Shown in pieces: positions 11,280-22,266 of a stretch of DNA of 64,000 nt. Location of the stretch: the NCBI GenBank assembly GCA_016858145.1, contig JAEHOE010000201.1:1-64000 (forward strand), in the 5' to 3' direction. Every line of letters starts with the position of its first letter. Positions within the stretch are counted from its first letter, which is position 1. The position numbers and the translations under genes were made by a program. The stretch comes from Edaphochlamys debaryana. Taxonomy: Eukaryota; Chlorophyta; Chlorophyceae; Chlamydomonadales. The notes below the pieces were generated by a model that was not told where the DNA came from, did not search any database, and saw nothing but the letters and a program-made list of their open reading frames with translations.

Positions 11280-14200
11280 GGCGCCACGGAGTGACCGGGG
11301 GGGAGCGGCAGGGCCCGCCACGGCACCCACAGACTGCCCAGAGCCGGCAAGGGCCGGCAGCCGTTAAGTGGCGCCGCGGGGTGACCGGGGGGGAGCGGCA
11401 GGGCCCGCCGCGGCGCCCACAGACTGCCCAGAGCCGGCAAGGGCCGGCAGCCGTCAAGTGGCGCCGCGGGGTGACCGGGGGGGAGCGGCAGGGCCCGCCG
11501 CGGCGCCCACAGACTGCCCAGAGCCGGCAAGGGCCGGCAGCCGTCAAGTGGCGCCGCGGGGTGACCGGGGGGGAGCGGCAGGGCCCGCCGCGGCGCCCAC
11601 AGACTGCCCAGAGCCGGCAAGGGCCGGCAGCCGTCAAGTGGCGCCGCGGAGTGACCGGGGGGGAGCGGCAGGGCCCGCCACGGCACCCACAGACTGCCCA
11701 GAGCCGGCAAGGGCCGGCAGCCGTCAAGTGGCGCCGCGGGGTGACCGGGGGGGAGCGGCAGGGCCCGCCACGGCACCCACAGACTGCCCAGAGCCGGCAA
11801 GGGCCGGCAGCCGTCAAGTGGCGCCGCGGAGTGACCGGGGGGGAGCGGCAGGGCCCGCCACGGCACCCACAGACTGCCCAGAGCCGGCAAGGGCCGGCAG
11901 CCGTCAAGTGGCGCCGCGGGGTGACCGGGGGGGAGCGGCAGGGCCCGCCACGGCACCCACAGACTGCCCAGAGCCGGCAAGGGCCGGCAGCCGTCAAGAG
12001 GCGCCGCGGGGTTACCGGGGGGGAGCGGCAGGGCCCGCCACGGCGCCCACAGACTGCCCAGAGCCGGCAAGGGCCGGCAGCCGTCAAGTGGCGCCGCGGG
12101 GTGACCGGGGGGGAGCGGCAGGGCCCGCCGCGGCGCCCACAGACTGCCCAGAGCCGGCAAGGGCCGGCAGCCGTCAAGTGGCGCCGCGGGGTGACCGGGG
12201 GGGAGCGGCAGGGCCCGCCACGGCACCCACAGACTGCCCAGAGCCGGCAAGGGCCGGCAGCCGTCAGGTGGCGCCGCGGAGTGACCGGGGGGGAGCGGCA
12301 GGGCCCGCCACGGCACCCACAGACTGCCCAGAGCCGGCAAGGGCCGGCAGCCGTCAAGTGGCGCCGCGGGGTGACCGGGGGGGAGCGGCAGGGCCCGCCA
12401 CGGCACCCACAGACTGCCCAGAGCCGGCAAGGGCCGGCAACCGTCAAGAGGCGCCGCGGGGTGACCGGGGGGGAGCGGCAGGGCCCGCCACGGCACCCAC
12501 AGACTGCCCAGAGCCGGCAAGGGCCGGCAGCCGTCAAGTGGCGCCGCGGGGTGACCGGGGGGGAGCGGCAGGGCCCGCCGCGGCGCCCACAGACTGCCCA
12601 GAGCCGGCAAGGGCCGGCAGCCGTCAAGTGGCGCCGCGGAGTGACCGGGGGGGAGCGGCAGGGCCCGCCACGGCACCCACAGACTGCCCAGAGCCGGCAA
12701 GGGCCGGCCGCCGTCAAGTGGCGCCGCGGGGTGACCGGGGGGGGAGCGGCAGGGCCCGCCACGGCACCCACAGACTGCCCAGAGCCGGCAAGGGCCGGCA
12801 GCCGTCAAGTGGCGCCGCGGGGTGACCGGGGGGGAGTGGCAGGGCCCGCCACGGCACCCACAGACTGCCCAGAGCCGGCAAGGGCCGGCTGCCGTCAAGA
12901 GGCTCCGCGGGGTCACCGGGGGGGAGCGGCAGGGCCCGCCACGGCACCCACAGACTGCCCAGAGCCGGCAAGGGCCGGCAGCCGTCAAGAGGCGCCGCGG
13001 GGTGACCGGGGGGGAGCGGCAGGGCCCGCCACGGCACCCACAGACTGCCCAGAGCCGGCAAGGGCCGGCAGCCGTCAAGAGGCGCCGCGGGGTGACCGGG
13101 GGGGAGCGGCAGGGCCCGCCACGGCACCCACAGACTGCCCAGAGCCGGCAAGGGCCGGCAGCCGTCAAGTGGCGCCGCGGGGTGACCAGGGGGGAGCGGC
13201 AGGGCCCGCCACGGCACCCACAGACTGCCCAGAGCCGGCAAGGGCCGGCAGCCGTCAAGTGGCGCCGCGGGGTGACCGGGGGGGAGCGGCAGGGCCCGCC
13301 ACGGCACCCACAGACTGCCCAGAGCCGGCAAGGGCCGGCAGCCGTCAAGAGGCGCCGCGGGGTGACCGGGGGGGAGCGGCAGGGCCCGCCACGGCACCCA
13401 CAGACTGCCCAGAGCCGGCAAGGGCCGGCAGCCGTCAAGAGGCGCCGCGGGGTGACCAGGGGGGAGCGGCAGGGCCCGCCACGGCACCCACAGACTGCCC
13501 AGAGCCGGCAAGGGCCGGCAGCCGTCAAGTGGCGCCGCGGGGTGACCGGGGGGGAGCGGCAGGGCCCGCCACGGCACCCACAGACTGCCCAGAGCCGGCA
13601 AGGGCCGGCAGCCGTCAAGTGGCGCCGCGGAGTGACCGGGGGGGAGCGGCAGGGCCCGCCACGGCACCCACAGACTGCCCAGAGCCGGCAAGGGCCGGCA
13701 GCCGTCAAGTGGCGCCGCGGGGTGACCGGGGGGGAGCGGCAGGGCCCGCCACGGCACCCACAGACTGCCCAGAGCCGGCAAGGGCCGGCAGCCGTCAAGA
13801 GGCGCCGCGGGGGTGACCGGGGGGGAGCGGCAGGGCCCGCCACGGCACCCACAGACTGCCCAGAGCCGGCAAGGGCCGGCAGCCGTCAAGTGGCGCCGCG
13901 GAGTGACCGGGGGGGAGCGGCAGGGCCCGCCACGGCACCCACAGACTGCCCAGAGCCGGCAAGGGCCGGCAGCCGTCAAGTGGCGCCGCGGGGTGACCGG
14001 GGGGGAGCGGCAGGGCCCGCCACGGCACCCACAGACTGCCCAGAGCCGGCAAGGGCCGGCAGCCGTCAAGTGGCGCCGCGGGGTGACCGGGGGGGAGCGG
14101 CAGGGCCCGCCACGGCACCCACAGACTGCCCAGAGCCGGCAAGGGCCGGCAGCCGTCAAGTGGCGCCGCGGGGTGACCGGGGGGGAGCGGCAGGGCCCGC

Positions 14201-14735
14201 CGCGGCGCCCACAGACTGCCTAGAGCCGGCAAGGGCCGGCAGCCGTCAAGAGGCGCCGCGGGGTGACCGGGGGGGAGCGGCAGGGCCCGCCACGGCGCCC
14301 ACCGACTGCCCAGAGCCGGCAAGGGCCGGCAGCCGTCAAGAGGCGCCGCGGGGTGACCGGGGGGGAGCGGCAGGGCCCGCCACGGCACCCACAGACTGCC
14401 CAGAGCCGGCAAGGGCCGGCAGCCGTCAAGAGGCGCCGCGGAGTGACCGGGGGGGAGCGGCAGGGCCCGCCACGGCACCCACAGACTGCCCAGAGCCGGC
14501 AAGGGCCGGCTGCCGTCAAGAGGCTCCGCGGGGTCACCGGGGGGGAGCGGCAGGGCCCGCCACGGCACCCACAGACTGCCCAGAGCCGGCAAGGGCCGGC
14601 AGCCGTCAAGAGGCGCCGCGGGGTGACCGGGGGGGAGCGGCAGGGCCCGCCGCGGCGCCCACAGACTGCCCAGAGCCGGCAAGGGCCGGCAGCCGTCAAG
14701 TGGCGCCGCGGGGTGACCGGGGGTAGCGGTAGGGG
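11280..14735. repeat. 90-bp GC-rich minisatellite, about 38 copies
   Basis: A 90-bp unit (start GCGCCGCGGGGTGACCGGGG, containing the imperfect palindrome GCCGGCAAGGGCCGGC) repeats from 11281 to 14702 with two +1 G insertions, near 12741 and 13809. The final partial unit decays after 14720. Variants are mixed along the array (GTCAAGTGG/GTCAAGAGG, CGGCACCC/CGGCGCCC). As 90 is a multiple of 3, all six frames are open for hundreds of codons. There is no supporting start, domain or intron, so these are treated as non-coding. Confidence 0.97.
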
Positions 14736-15079
14736 CGGTGACCCTTCATCGCGGGCTTTCGCGCTTGTCAGTGAATGCCGTCATCAGGTTCACAGGGCTG
14801 CTCGTCAATGAACCTCAGCCGGCGCGAGCGAGCTCCCGACTTTGTCCACAGTCGGCCTTGCCTCCTTGCCGCCCCGTGCGCGAAAGTCCTACCCTCACTG
14901 GTATATCGTAACTTAGGCAAAATCATTCAGCTGAGTGGTAGGTGCAGCAACGCATTGTAGAGAGGGCCTGCAAGCGACTTAGCAGAGTGCATATACAGAG
15001 AGTAATCTTATTATATGGTTTGCATGGATTAGCGCTCCAGCTTGTGAAGTCGCAAGACACACGCGCGACACCGCCGCCC
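14736..15079. other. Intergenic, lower GC, nothing recognised
   Basis: The stretch is moderately AT-richer than its surroundings. No gene or repeat was recognised. Confidence 0.5.
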
Positions 15080-15420
15080 CCACCGGCTTCTACCGCTGCC
15101 GGTGCCGTTCTATTTGTTGATTAATTATGTTTACAGCACCCCAATAACCCCAAGAATGAACTTAGGTTTGTCAGCCGGAGGCCGCACGGTCGGCACCCAG
15201 GCTGCGGGGTTGGGGGGTCCATGGGGGCCCCCCCACCGGCTTATACCGGGGCGTACCGGTGCCGAGCTAAGAAATCCTTTGTTGATTAATTATGTTTACA
15301 GCACCCCAATAACCCCAAAAATGAGCTTAGATTTGTCAAACGGAGGCCACACGGCCGGCGCCCGGGCGGCGGGTTGGGGGGTCCGTGGTGGGGGGTTGGC
15401 CCCCCCACGGGGGCCCCCCA
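15080..15420. repeat. Diverged tandem dimer, about 165-bp spacing
   Basis: TTTGTTGATTAATTATGTTT and the following ACAGCACCCCAATAACCCCA occur twice, 165 bp apart (15113 and 15278). Each is followed by a G-rich stretch (GGTTGGGGGGTCC) and C runs. The copies begin at CCACCGGCTT (15080 and 15233), and the second has small insertions. Confidence 0.85.
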
Positions 15421-15523
15421 TCGGGCCATGGGGCCCCCTTGGGGGCCATTTCTCTGCCATAGGGATGTGCGGCTATCCGGATGTCTGTAATGCTTCGGAC
15501 TGGCTCCAGTCTCGTCTGTGTCC

Positions 15524-15527
15524 CATC
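15524..15527. other. Candidate 4-bp target site duplication (left), CATC
   Basis: CATC lies immediately left of the left LTR and again at 22267-22270 immediately right of the other LTR. A 4-bp duplication is short, so coincidence is possible. Confidence 0.5.
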
Positions 15528-16886
15528 AGGCAGCGCCCCCACACGAAACACGTACCCACACAAATTTTTTGCGCGGTTGGTGCTGTGTGGTGGCTCGCCC
15601 AAGGACCGTGTTGCGTTGCTGTGAGACGCCCAGGGCTCGGCGTGTGATGACGTGGGCTCTGGTCTCGGCTGTTGCCGCTGGGGGTGGGGTAAGGGGCTGT
15701 CACGTTGCGGGGCTCAATCAACGGACAGGCGCGGGGATTGCGCAGGGGATGCGCAGTCGCAGTTGCGGAAGCGTAGTTGTTGCGGGACTGGGAACCGGTA
15801 GACTGTTGACGGAGACTGTAGACTGTTGGGCGTCGGCTGCTATGATGGCGTCAGGGACGTGACGGCGCAGCAGCGGACGTGACGGGTGCCTGGCGCTGGA
15901 GGGCCGATGACACCAGGAGCTTGGCTTAATCAAGGAGCGGGTGCCAGGCGGCGAGGAGCCAGAGGCACAGGAGCTTGGCTGGAGATGCGGTGTGTCTGGT
16001 GGACTGGCTTGGATGGCACCAGGGCTTGGCTCGGACCCTCCACTTGCGTGCGGCTAAGGGAGCCGGCACAGGGGTACTTGAGAGACTTGAGGGCTCTGCT
16101 GCTGCGCGGCGAAGGGAACTGCCGCGATAGCACGATAGCAGCAGCTTGACAGCTCGATGGAAGAAGCTCGACTCGACAGAGGGCTCAGGCACAAGTCCGT
16201 GAGGAGCTTAGCACGGTAGCGCAGCAGGGGCTGACGACGTGCTGAGGATGATCCAGGTTGTCGATGCCTTGATACTTGGGAGCTGGGAGCGCCGCCAGGC
16301 TCGAGGGATCAGGTCACAGTCGAGCACTTGGTCGTTACACTCCACGACTACGTGCACAGCATAAGCGCACGTCCACCTTGTTCACGCAGCATAACCGGTA
16401 GTCGGTTAGCGGTCCACCCTTATCCAAGCGCTAAGTTGATAAGTCGCTCCAGCCACTCTAATATGGTAGGGAGTAGTGTCAGCATCTACCAAGTTGGGTG
16501 CGGGGCTTGCCGGGAAAAGCACCGGCGCCCGCCTTAAATACACAACTCCTAACCGCCTCGGGCCTCCAATCCGGGCCCCCATGCAATTTCCGACCCTCAT
16601 TCCGTTGGAGCGGTTGCTCCGACAGCGGTTAGCGGTTGCTCCGACAGTTGCCTAACCGCCGTCCCGTCTGACCACGGGGGTCTGACCCGACACGCGGTCC
16701 CCCACATGCCCCCACTTGCACTCCGGGTAGCCCCAAACGGCTCCCGTTGCTGTATATCAGCTATGTATAACTCGAAAGTCTCTCGCGAGCGTGTGGTCAG
16801 TCGCGGATTGTGGTCCGCGCTGCCCGCGTGCCACACATCAGGCGGCATGCTCACCCAAACGGCGTGACCCAGGTCCCCTGATACTA
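15528..16886 (-). repeat. 3' LTR of the gag-only element
   Basis: Matches 20908-22266 with a fixed offset of 5380 and no difference seen by eye. It contains an internal direct repeat of GCGGTTGCTCCGACAG near 16612-16645. A weak purine-rich tract (GGGGGATGATGGGACAG on the minus strand, about 16889-16905) sits just upstream of it in the element's sense and may be the polypurine tract. Confidence 0.9.
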
Positions 16887-18140
16887 CAGCTGTCCCATCA
16901 TCCCCCACGTCCGCTAGGCGTCCCTGCCTAGCCCTGGGGCACGCCTGACCCTTGAAGTCAGGGCGCCTGTACCTTGGGCGTTGTGTCGCAGCAGTTGTTC
17001 CGAGCTTCAGACACGGCAATTGGCCGTGATGGCCTGTCGGACTGTCGGCTCGGACTGTAGGCGCGGACTCCGCAACTCGGGGCTGGGGCGGAATGTACTC
17101 AATAGGGGGCTCCACTCAAGAGGCAGTGTCGTGCGTCTTGTCCCTTGGCCGCGATGGCGGGGTTGGTCACGGTACGTGTCGGAACGACACGCGATGGGTT
17201 CGCATACGGCGTGTCAGGTCGTAGCTCCAGACACCAGTCCTCACTTGGTTACTTTGAATCGCTGTGTAACACTCCTTTCGCGCTGTACATCACAGGAGAA
17301 GCCTCAGAGTCCACACATCTCCTGGATGCATCGTCGCTCTATGTAGTCGTAGTCGCTCCTGTAGGCTGCTTAATACTCATAGTGCCAGGAGAAAGCTCAC
17401 TGGCGATGCTCCGCACGTCCGCTGGCGCCGCGAGGATCATTCCATAAGGCTTAGGGTTCTCCCTCCTTATCCTGGCTTCCTCCGTGGCGTTGAGCGGGTC
17501 TTCTCGTCGCCTTGGGGTGACTGTCCTCAAATGCTCCGTAAGTGGGCCGGTGCGCGGCTCCGGGGCCTTGGTCGCGAAGCTCTGGCGCCAGGAGCGCGTT
17601 GCCCTGATATATCCTCTTTTTAGCTCCGCTTCGTGCCTGGTATCGTGCACAAAGCCGTTACGATCGCCTCCTTCCTTTGTTGCTCGCCACCTGTCGCCAT
17701 CCTCCATCACCTCCGAATCGGCTCCGGGTCGGCTACAGGCTTGACTTGGGCACGTAGAGGAGGTGGGTAGGTATGGGGATGTGTACTCCGTGGGCGTCCA
17801 CTGCGATGTCGCAAGGCGGGCCTCCGCTGGCGGGAGCGAGGCGTGTCTCCCTCACGCGGTAAGCCTCCGCCGCCTTGTCCTCCGCCACACTCCCGGGAGC
17901 CAACGATATTCCGCCTTCAGCGGCTGCCAGCCTTGAGCGGCGGTGAGTTCGGGTCGGGCTCCACACACGTATGGCTTTAGCCTTCGCAGCAGGACTGCTG
18001 GGCGCCAGGCTGACGGCGGTCCGTTCTGGTGCCGCGTCCATCCGCACACTCAGCGGGTGTGCTGCTGGTGCGCCAGTTTCGACTCCTCCGGGGGTCTATC
18101 CCCCACGTTTGTCCTCTTCTTCCGTGGCCTCCTCTGGGGT
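16887..18140 (-). other. Element internal region without recognisable pol
   Basis: The internal sequence lies between ORF2 and the 3' LTR. Short minus-strand frames exist (17339-17710, 17733-18047, 16597-17115), the last running into the LTR. None shows reverse transcriptase, integrase or RNase H signatures. They may be remnants of a longer polyprotein or chance frames. Confidence 0.5.
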
Positions 18141-19088
18141 CTATTCCTGACGTTGATTTGAGATCCCTCCTCCCTTGTGGTTGCCACAGGACGCGCGCTG
18201 GCGCACGCGCCAAAACTCGAAGCGGGAGCTGAGGGGTGGCGTGACGGCCTCTGGCCTTGCCTTCCGCAGGTGGGGTGCGTTGTCAGTCATGGCCGGCGAT
18301 GCCTCTGGGCGCGCGCCGTGCACAGCAGGAGGCGGGTGGCTTGAAGTCCATGCGACCCGCTTCAGCACAATTACGTGTCCATCCTTCATGGGGGTGTCTG
18401 GCTTTACCGCCGCTGTGAAGCCTTGCGCCAGCCCGGCGGATAGCCAGGGCGGTGCTCGTAGCTTGAAGATTACTGCGTCCGAAAGGTCGGCGCAGAACCT
18501 CTCCAGGGGCTCCTCAAAGCTCAGCGCGGTCTTGCCTGTCGGGGCAAGACGGGGCCGGGGGCTCATGGCGTCTCCCGGTGGTGCATGGCACGTGGCTGGC
18601 CAGGACGGAGCAGGGCTGTCGTCGGTCGACCCCTCCTTGTCCGTGCTCCGGGCTGGGTCCACACAGTCGCATGCCGTGGCCTTGTCGCCCGCAGGGGTAC
18701 CAGGGCCGCTGACGCCTGCCACTGCGTCCGAAGGCCATGCTGCCAGGGCAATGGCTGGATTGCTCTCCGCCTCCGAGGCTGGGGCTTCAACGCCAGCTGG
18801 TCCTGCTGGGAGGTGAGCTTCAGCGGGCGCAGTGGGTTGAACCTTGCCGGGGCGAAGGGGTTGCTGCGCGTACTCGGTACTTGCCGAGGTAGGGGTGCGT
18901 GATGACTCATAAGAGGGCTTAAGATCAAGCCTTGGGGAAGAGGTGTTGTCAGCCTCCGATTCGGCCTCGTCCTCCTGCGCCTGGTGACTTGCAGGGGCGA
19001 CGGGACCTTCTTCAATCTTCTGTGCCTCCCTCTGCGTTGCCAGAGCCGCCGCCACACTTCGGGTGAGTCGATAGGGGCTTGAGGGCGC
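18141..19088 (-). CDS. ORF2 of the LTR element, in frame after the gag stop
   Basis: This frame starts directly after the gag TGA (19089-19091), in the same phase, and stays open for about 315 codons to a stop at 18141-18143. The product is Pro/Ala/Ser-rich with an acidic first third. The C-terminal third has a more ordered stretch (FEEPLERFCADLSDAVIF). No known domain was recognised. It could be made by read-through of the single TGA or be a broken 3' half of a longer gag. The bases after the stop (TGAGCG) are not a classical strong read-through context. Confidence 0.45.
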   Translation of the reverse strand, partial: APSSPYRLTRSVAAALATQREAQKIEEGPVAPASHQAQEDEAESEADNTSSPRLDLKPSYESSRTPTSASTEYAQQPLRPGKVQPTAPAEAHLPAGPAGVEAPASEAESNPAIALAAWPSDAVAGVSGPGTPAGDKATACDCVDPARSTDKEGSTDDSPAPSWPATCHAPPGDAMSPRPRLAPTGKTALSFEEPLERFCADLSDAVIFKLRAPPWLSAGLAQGFTAAVKPDTPMKDGHVIVLKRVAWTSSHPPPAVHGARPEASPAMTDNAPHLRKARPEAVTPPLSSRFEFWRVRQRASCGNHKGGGISNQRQE

Positions 19089-20807
19089 TCAGGCGCTGTC
19101 GGGGACTTCCTGCCCCGTAGCCATGGGTGGTAGGACGCTGTGAGGGATGCCGCCATCTTGAAGTGGCCGGGACTCAGGGACTGGCGCGTCCACCCTTACC
19201 CTTGCTTGCGTATCCTTCAAGGGTGTGCCGCTGCCGTTGGCCACAGGCTGCACCCACGCATGAGCCGCCACCGGTGGCTGGCTGGATGTCTGCGCCCTCC
19301 AGGAGGTTGGTAACCGGGTTGCACGGCGGCCAACATACTGGTTGATGTCTACTCCAACTCCAAAGGGCTCAGGACCGGTAAGCCCAGGGGCCGCGATGGG
19401 GCTCGTTGTGTAGACCTCAAGGGCGCGCGGGCTCTCGCGCCGTGTTGGTTGCACTGTTGGCGCCATGTCTGCTGAGCGAGGCCTCACTTCATCAGCCGTA
19501 GCCACCGTGAGGGCCGCATAACTCCGCCAAAGCGCTTCAACCTGCTCCGATGCCGCATTATAAGCCCTATGGTCCGCGGGGATTGCTGTGGGAGCGGTAC
19601 CTCGATCGCCGTAGTAGGGATCCTCACGCTCCTCGCCTTCCTCCTCCCATGTAGGACCATCGTCTTCACATGAGTCGGGGCATTGGCCGCCGTATGCGTC
19701 GTACTGATCGCCGTAGGAGTCGCACGGGTCGCCGTAGGAGTCGTACGGGTAAGGCCCTTCGCTGACGTATTCCTCATAGATGCCGGGCGGCTGATGCACG
19801 TAATCGTGGCCACGCAGGCCTCCAGGCCCTTGATAAGCTGCATACGCCTCGCGTGATGAGAACCTGTTGCTCTCCTGCTGCCGCCGTTGCATCTCCTGCA
19901 GGTTGAGCGATATCCGGGCCAGGTCACGCGTAAGGGAGTCCAGGTCAGGTACGGCACGGGTACCGGGGGCCGGGGTAGGACGTGTTGGCCGGGCGGCGGG
20001 AGGGGCAGGCCGAGAGGGTCCGCGTGTCTCCTCTCGTCGTGGCGCGGGCTCCCTCCGGTCCTCCCGGGGTACACGGGGCCGATTGTCCTGCTCACGGGGC
20101 CGCAAGCCGGTAACCGCGGGGCGCCAGACAGGGCGCACCAGCTCATACCGTGCTCCCTCTGCCCGCTCGGTCCACGCCCGTGCAGGCTGATCCTCGTCAT
20201 CATCCACATACTCTCGTGCCTTCCTGTACCGGTCATGCCTGGTCATGTCATCATGCTCCGCCTCGTCCCCTTGATCGTCTCTTGTGGCGTCAAAGCCCTC
20301 GCTGACGTAGATGGCGTCAGATACGGCCGCCTCCAAGTCGCCTGGACGCATCAGGTAGACCTTGGCATGCACACAGGGCTGCAGACCTCGCAGGAAGTTG
20401 TACATGTAGCTTGGGTCCTCGCTTGGGTCAATGCTTAGCTGGGAGCAGAGGTGACGGTACCGGTCAGCATAGTGCCTAACCGTCTCTCGCTTGCCCTGCT
20501 TGCAGTTAGCCAAACGGCTATGCAGCTCATCCTCCCGTGCGGCGAACCTGTTGATGAAGGCCCGTCGGAAGGACGGCCAATTTTGGATCGCTTGGCTGGC
20601 GCCGCACTCCCAGATCTGGGCGGTAGAACCGAGGCGGCACCTTGCCACGATGAGCTTGTCCTCATCAGACCAATGAAAGAGCTGTGCGTGGGTCTCCACC
20701 CGACCTAACCAAGTCCGGGCATCATATAGGTCGGCTTCGAATAGGGGGATGGTGTTGAGGCTGGATGCCCATACTCCCCGTAGACGATCCCTGTCCAGGT
20801 CTTCCAT
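19089..20807 (-). CDS. Retrotransposon gag protein
   Basis: This is a 572-residue protein encoded on the minus strand, starting about 100 bp inside the 5' LTR. Residues about 25-145 match the Retrotrans_gag fold: LYDARTWLGRVE, WSDEDKLIVARCRL, WPSFRRAFINRF, RETVRHYADRYRHLCSQL and YMYNFLRGLQP are its usual blocks. Gag builds the virus-like particle that packages element RNA. The rest is Pro/Arg-rich, then has a Tyr/Asp/Gly repeat (DSYGDPCDSYGDQYDAYG) near the middle. No CCHC zinc knuckle was seen, which is unusual for gag. The frame is intact, consistent with recent activity. Confidence 0.85.
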   Translation of the reverse strand: MEDLDRDRLRGVWASSLNTIPLFEADLYDARTWLGRVETHAQLFHWSDEDKLIVARCRLGSTAQIWECGASQAIQNWPSFRRAFINRFAAREDELHSRLANCKQGKRETVRHYADRYRHLCSQLSIDPSEDPSYMYNFLRGLQPCVHAKVYLMRPGDLEAAVSDAIYVSEGFDATRDDQGDEAEHDDMTRHDRYRKAREYVDDDEDQPARAWTERAEGARYELVRPVWRPAVTGLRPREQDNRPRVPREDRREPAPRREETRGPSRPAPPAARPTRPTPAPGTRAVPDLDSLTRDLARISLNLQEMQRRQQESNRFSSREAYAAYQGPGGLRGHDYVHQPPGIYEEYVSEGPYPYDSYGDPCDSYGDQYDAYGGQCPDSCEDDGPTWEEEGEEREDPYYGDRGTAPTAIPADHRAYNAASEQVEALWRSYAALTVATADEVRPRSADMAPTVQPTRRESPRALEVYTTSPIAAPGLTGPEPFGVGVDINQYVGRRATRLPTSWRAQTSSQPPVAAHAWVQPVANGSGTPLKDTQARVRVDAPVPESRPLQDGGIPHSVLPPMATGQEVPDSA

Positions 20808-20888
20808 GTTGGCCTTGTTGGTTGTACCACTAGTTGGCTGTGCTTAGAGGAGAAAGCGGGCAGCACGGGTTGCATTCTCAAGCAAGCA

Positions 20889-20907
20889 ACGTGCCGTCCC
20901 GCTACCA
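20889..20907 (-). other. Candidate tRNA primer-binding site
   Basis: Directly downstream of the 5' LTR on the minus strand the sequence reads TGGTAGCGGGACGGCACG. It begins with TGG, complementary to the CCA end of a tRNA. The implied tRNA acceptor 3' strand would be ...TCCCGCT-A-CCA, giving an A1:U72 pair, which is characteristic of eukaryotic initiator tRNA-Met. The identity of the tRNA is an inference. Confidence 0.6.
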
Positions 20908-22266
20908 AGGCAGCGCCCCCACACGAAACACGTACCCACACAAATTTTTTGCGCGGTTGGTGCTGTGTGGTGGCTCGCCCAAGGACCGTGTTGCGTTGCT
21001 GTGAGACGCCCAGGGCTCGGCGTGTGATGACGTGGGCTCTGGTCTCGGCTGTTGCCGCTGGGGGTGGGGTAAGGGGCTGTCACGTTGCGGGGCTCAATCA
21101 ACGGACAGGCGCGGGGATTGCGCAGGGGATGCGCAGTCGCAGTTGCGGAAGCGTAGTTGTTGCGGGACTGGGAACCGGTAGACTGTTGACGGAGACTGTA
21201 GACTGTTGGGCGTCGGCTGCTATGATGGCGTCAGGGACGTGACGGCGCAGCAGCGGACGTGACGGGTGCCTGGCGCTGGAGGGCCGATGACACCAGGAGC
21301 TTGGCTTAATCAAGGAGCGGGTGCCAGGCGGCGAGGAGCCAGAGGCACAGGAGCTTGGCTGGAGATGCGGTGTGTCTGGTGGACTGGCTTGGATGGCACC
21401 AGGGCTTGGCTCGGACCCTCCACTTGCGTGCGGCTAAGGGAGCCGGCACAGGGGTACTTGAGAGACTTGAGGGCTCTGCTGCTGCGCGGCGAAGGGAACT
21501 GCCGCGATAGCACGATAGCAGCAGCTTGACAGCTCGATGGAAGAAGCTCGACTCGACAGAGGGCTCAGGCACAAGTCCGTGAGGAGCTTAGCACGGTAGC
21601 GCAGCAGGGGCTGACGACGTGCTGAGGATGATCCAGGTTGTCGATGCCTTGATACTTGGGAGCTGGGAGCGCCGCCAGGCTCGAGGGATCAGGTCACAGT
21701 CGAGCACTTGGTCGTTACACTCCACGACTACGTGCACAGCATAAGCGCACGTCCACCTTGTTCACGCAGCATAACCGGTAGTCGGTTAGCGGTCCACCCT
21801 TATCCAAGCGCTAAGTTGATAAGTCGCTCCAGCCACTCTAATATGGTAGGGAGTAGTGTCAGCATCTACCAAGTTGGGTGCGGGGCTTGCCGGGAAAAGC
21901 ACCGGCGCCCGCCTTAAATACACAACTCCTAACCGCCTCGGGCCTCCAATCCGGGCCCCCATGCAATTTCCGACCCTCATTCCGTTGGAGCGGTTGCTCC
22001 GACAGCGGTTAGCGGTTGCTCCGACAGTTGCCTAACCGCCGTCCCGTCTGACCACGGGGGTCTGACCCGACACGCGGTCCCCCACATGCCCCCACTTGCA
22101 CTCCGGGTAGCCCCAAACGGCTCCCGTTGCTGTATATCAGCTATGTATAACTCGAAAGTCTCTCGCGAGCGTGTGGTCAGTCGCGGATTGTGGTCCGCGC
22201 TGCCCGCGTGCCACACATCAGGCGGCATGCTCACCCAAACGGCGTGACCCAGGTCCCCTGATACTA
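20908..22266 (-). repeat. 5' LTR of the gag-only element
   Basis: Partner of 15528-16886. In the element's sense it should carry the promoter and the RNA start. Confidence 0.9.

Larger units (their letters stand above)
15528..22266 (-). mobile_element. Gag-only LTR retrotransposon (TR-GAG-like), minus strand
   Basis: Two direct repeats of 1359 bp (15528-16886 and 20908-22266, constant offset 5380) flank 4.0 kb. A gag gene is on the minus strand next to the right LTR, so transcription runs right to left. No reverse transcriptase, RNase H or integrase motif was found in the internal region. The element therefore fits the non-autonomous gag-bearing class described in plants (TR-GAG) and would depend on a partner for pol. 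The LTRs appear identical everywhere compared and the offset is constant, which implies recent insertion. LTR ends are not canonical TG..CA at one side, so boundaries may be off by a few bases. Confidence 0.85.

Noticed and set aside
11231..14726. Very long open frames on both strands (up to 869 codons) encoding 30-residue repeats
   Set aside because: They follow from a 90-bp unit with no stop codons in any frame. There is no domain, start context or exon structure, and overlapping frames are equally open.
17733..18047. LTR-element frame ending PTHLLYVPKSSL, resembling a Copia pre-integrase motif
   Set aside because: The similarity is limited to about eight residues and there is no flanking protease or integrase sequence, so it is not evidence of pol.
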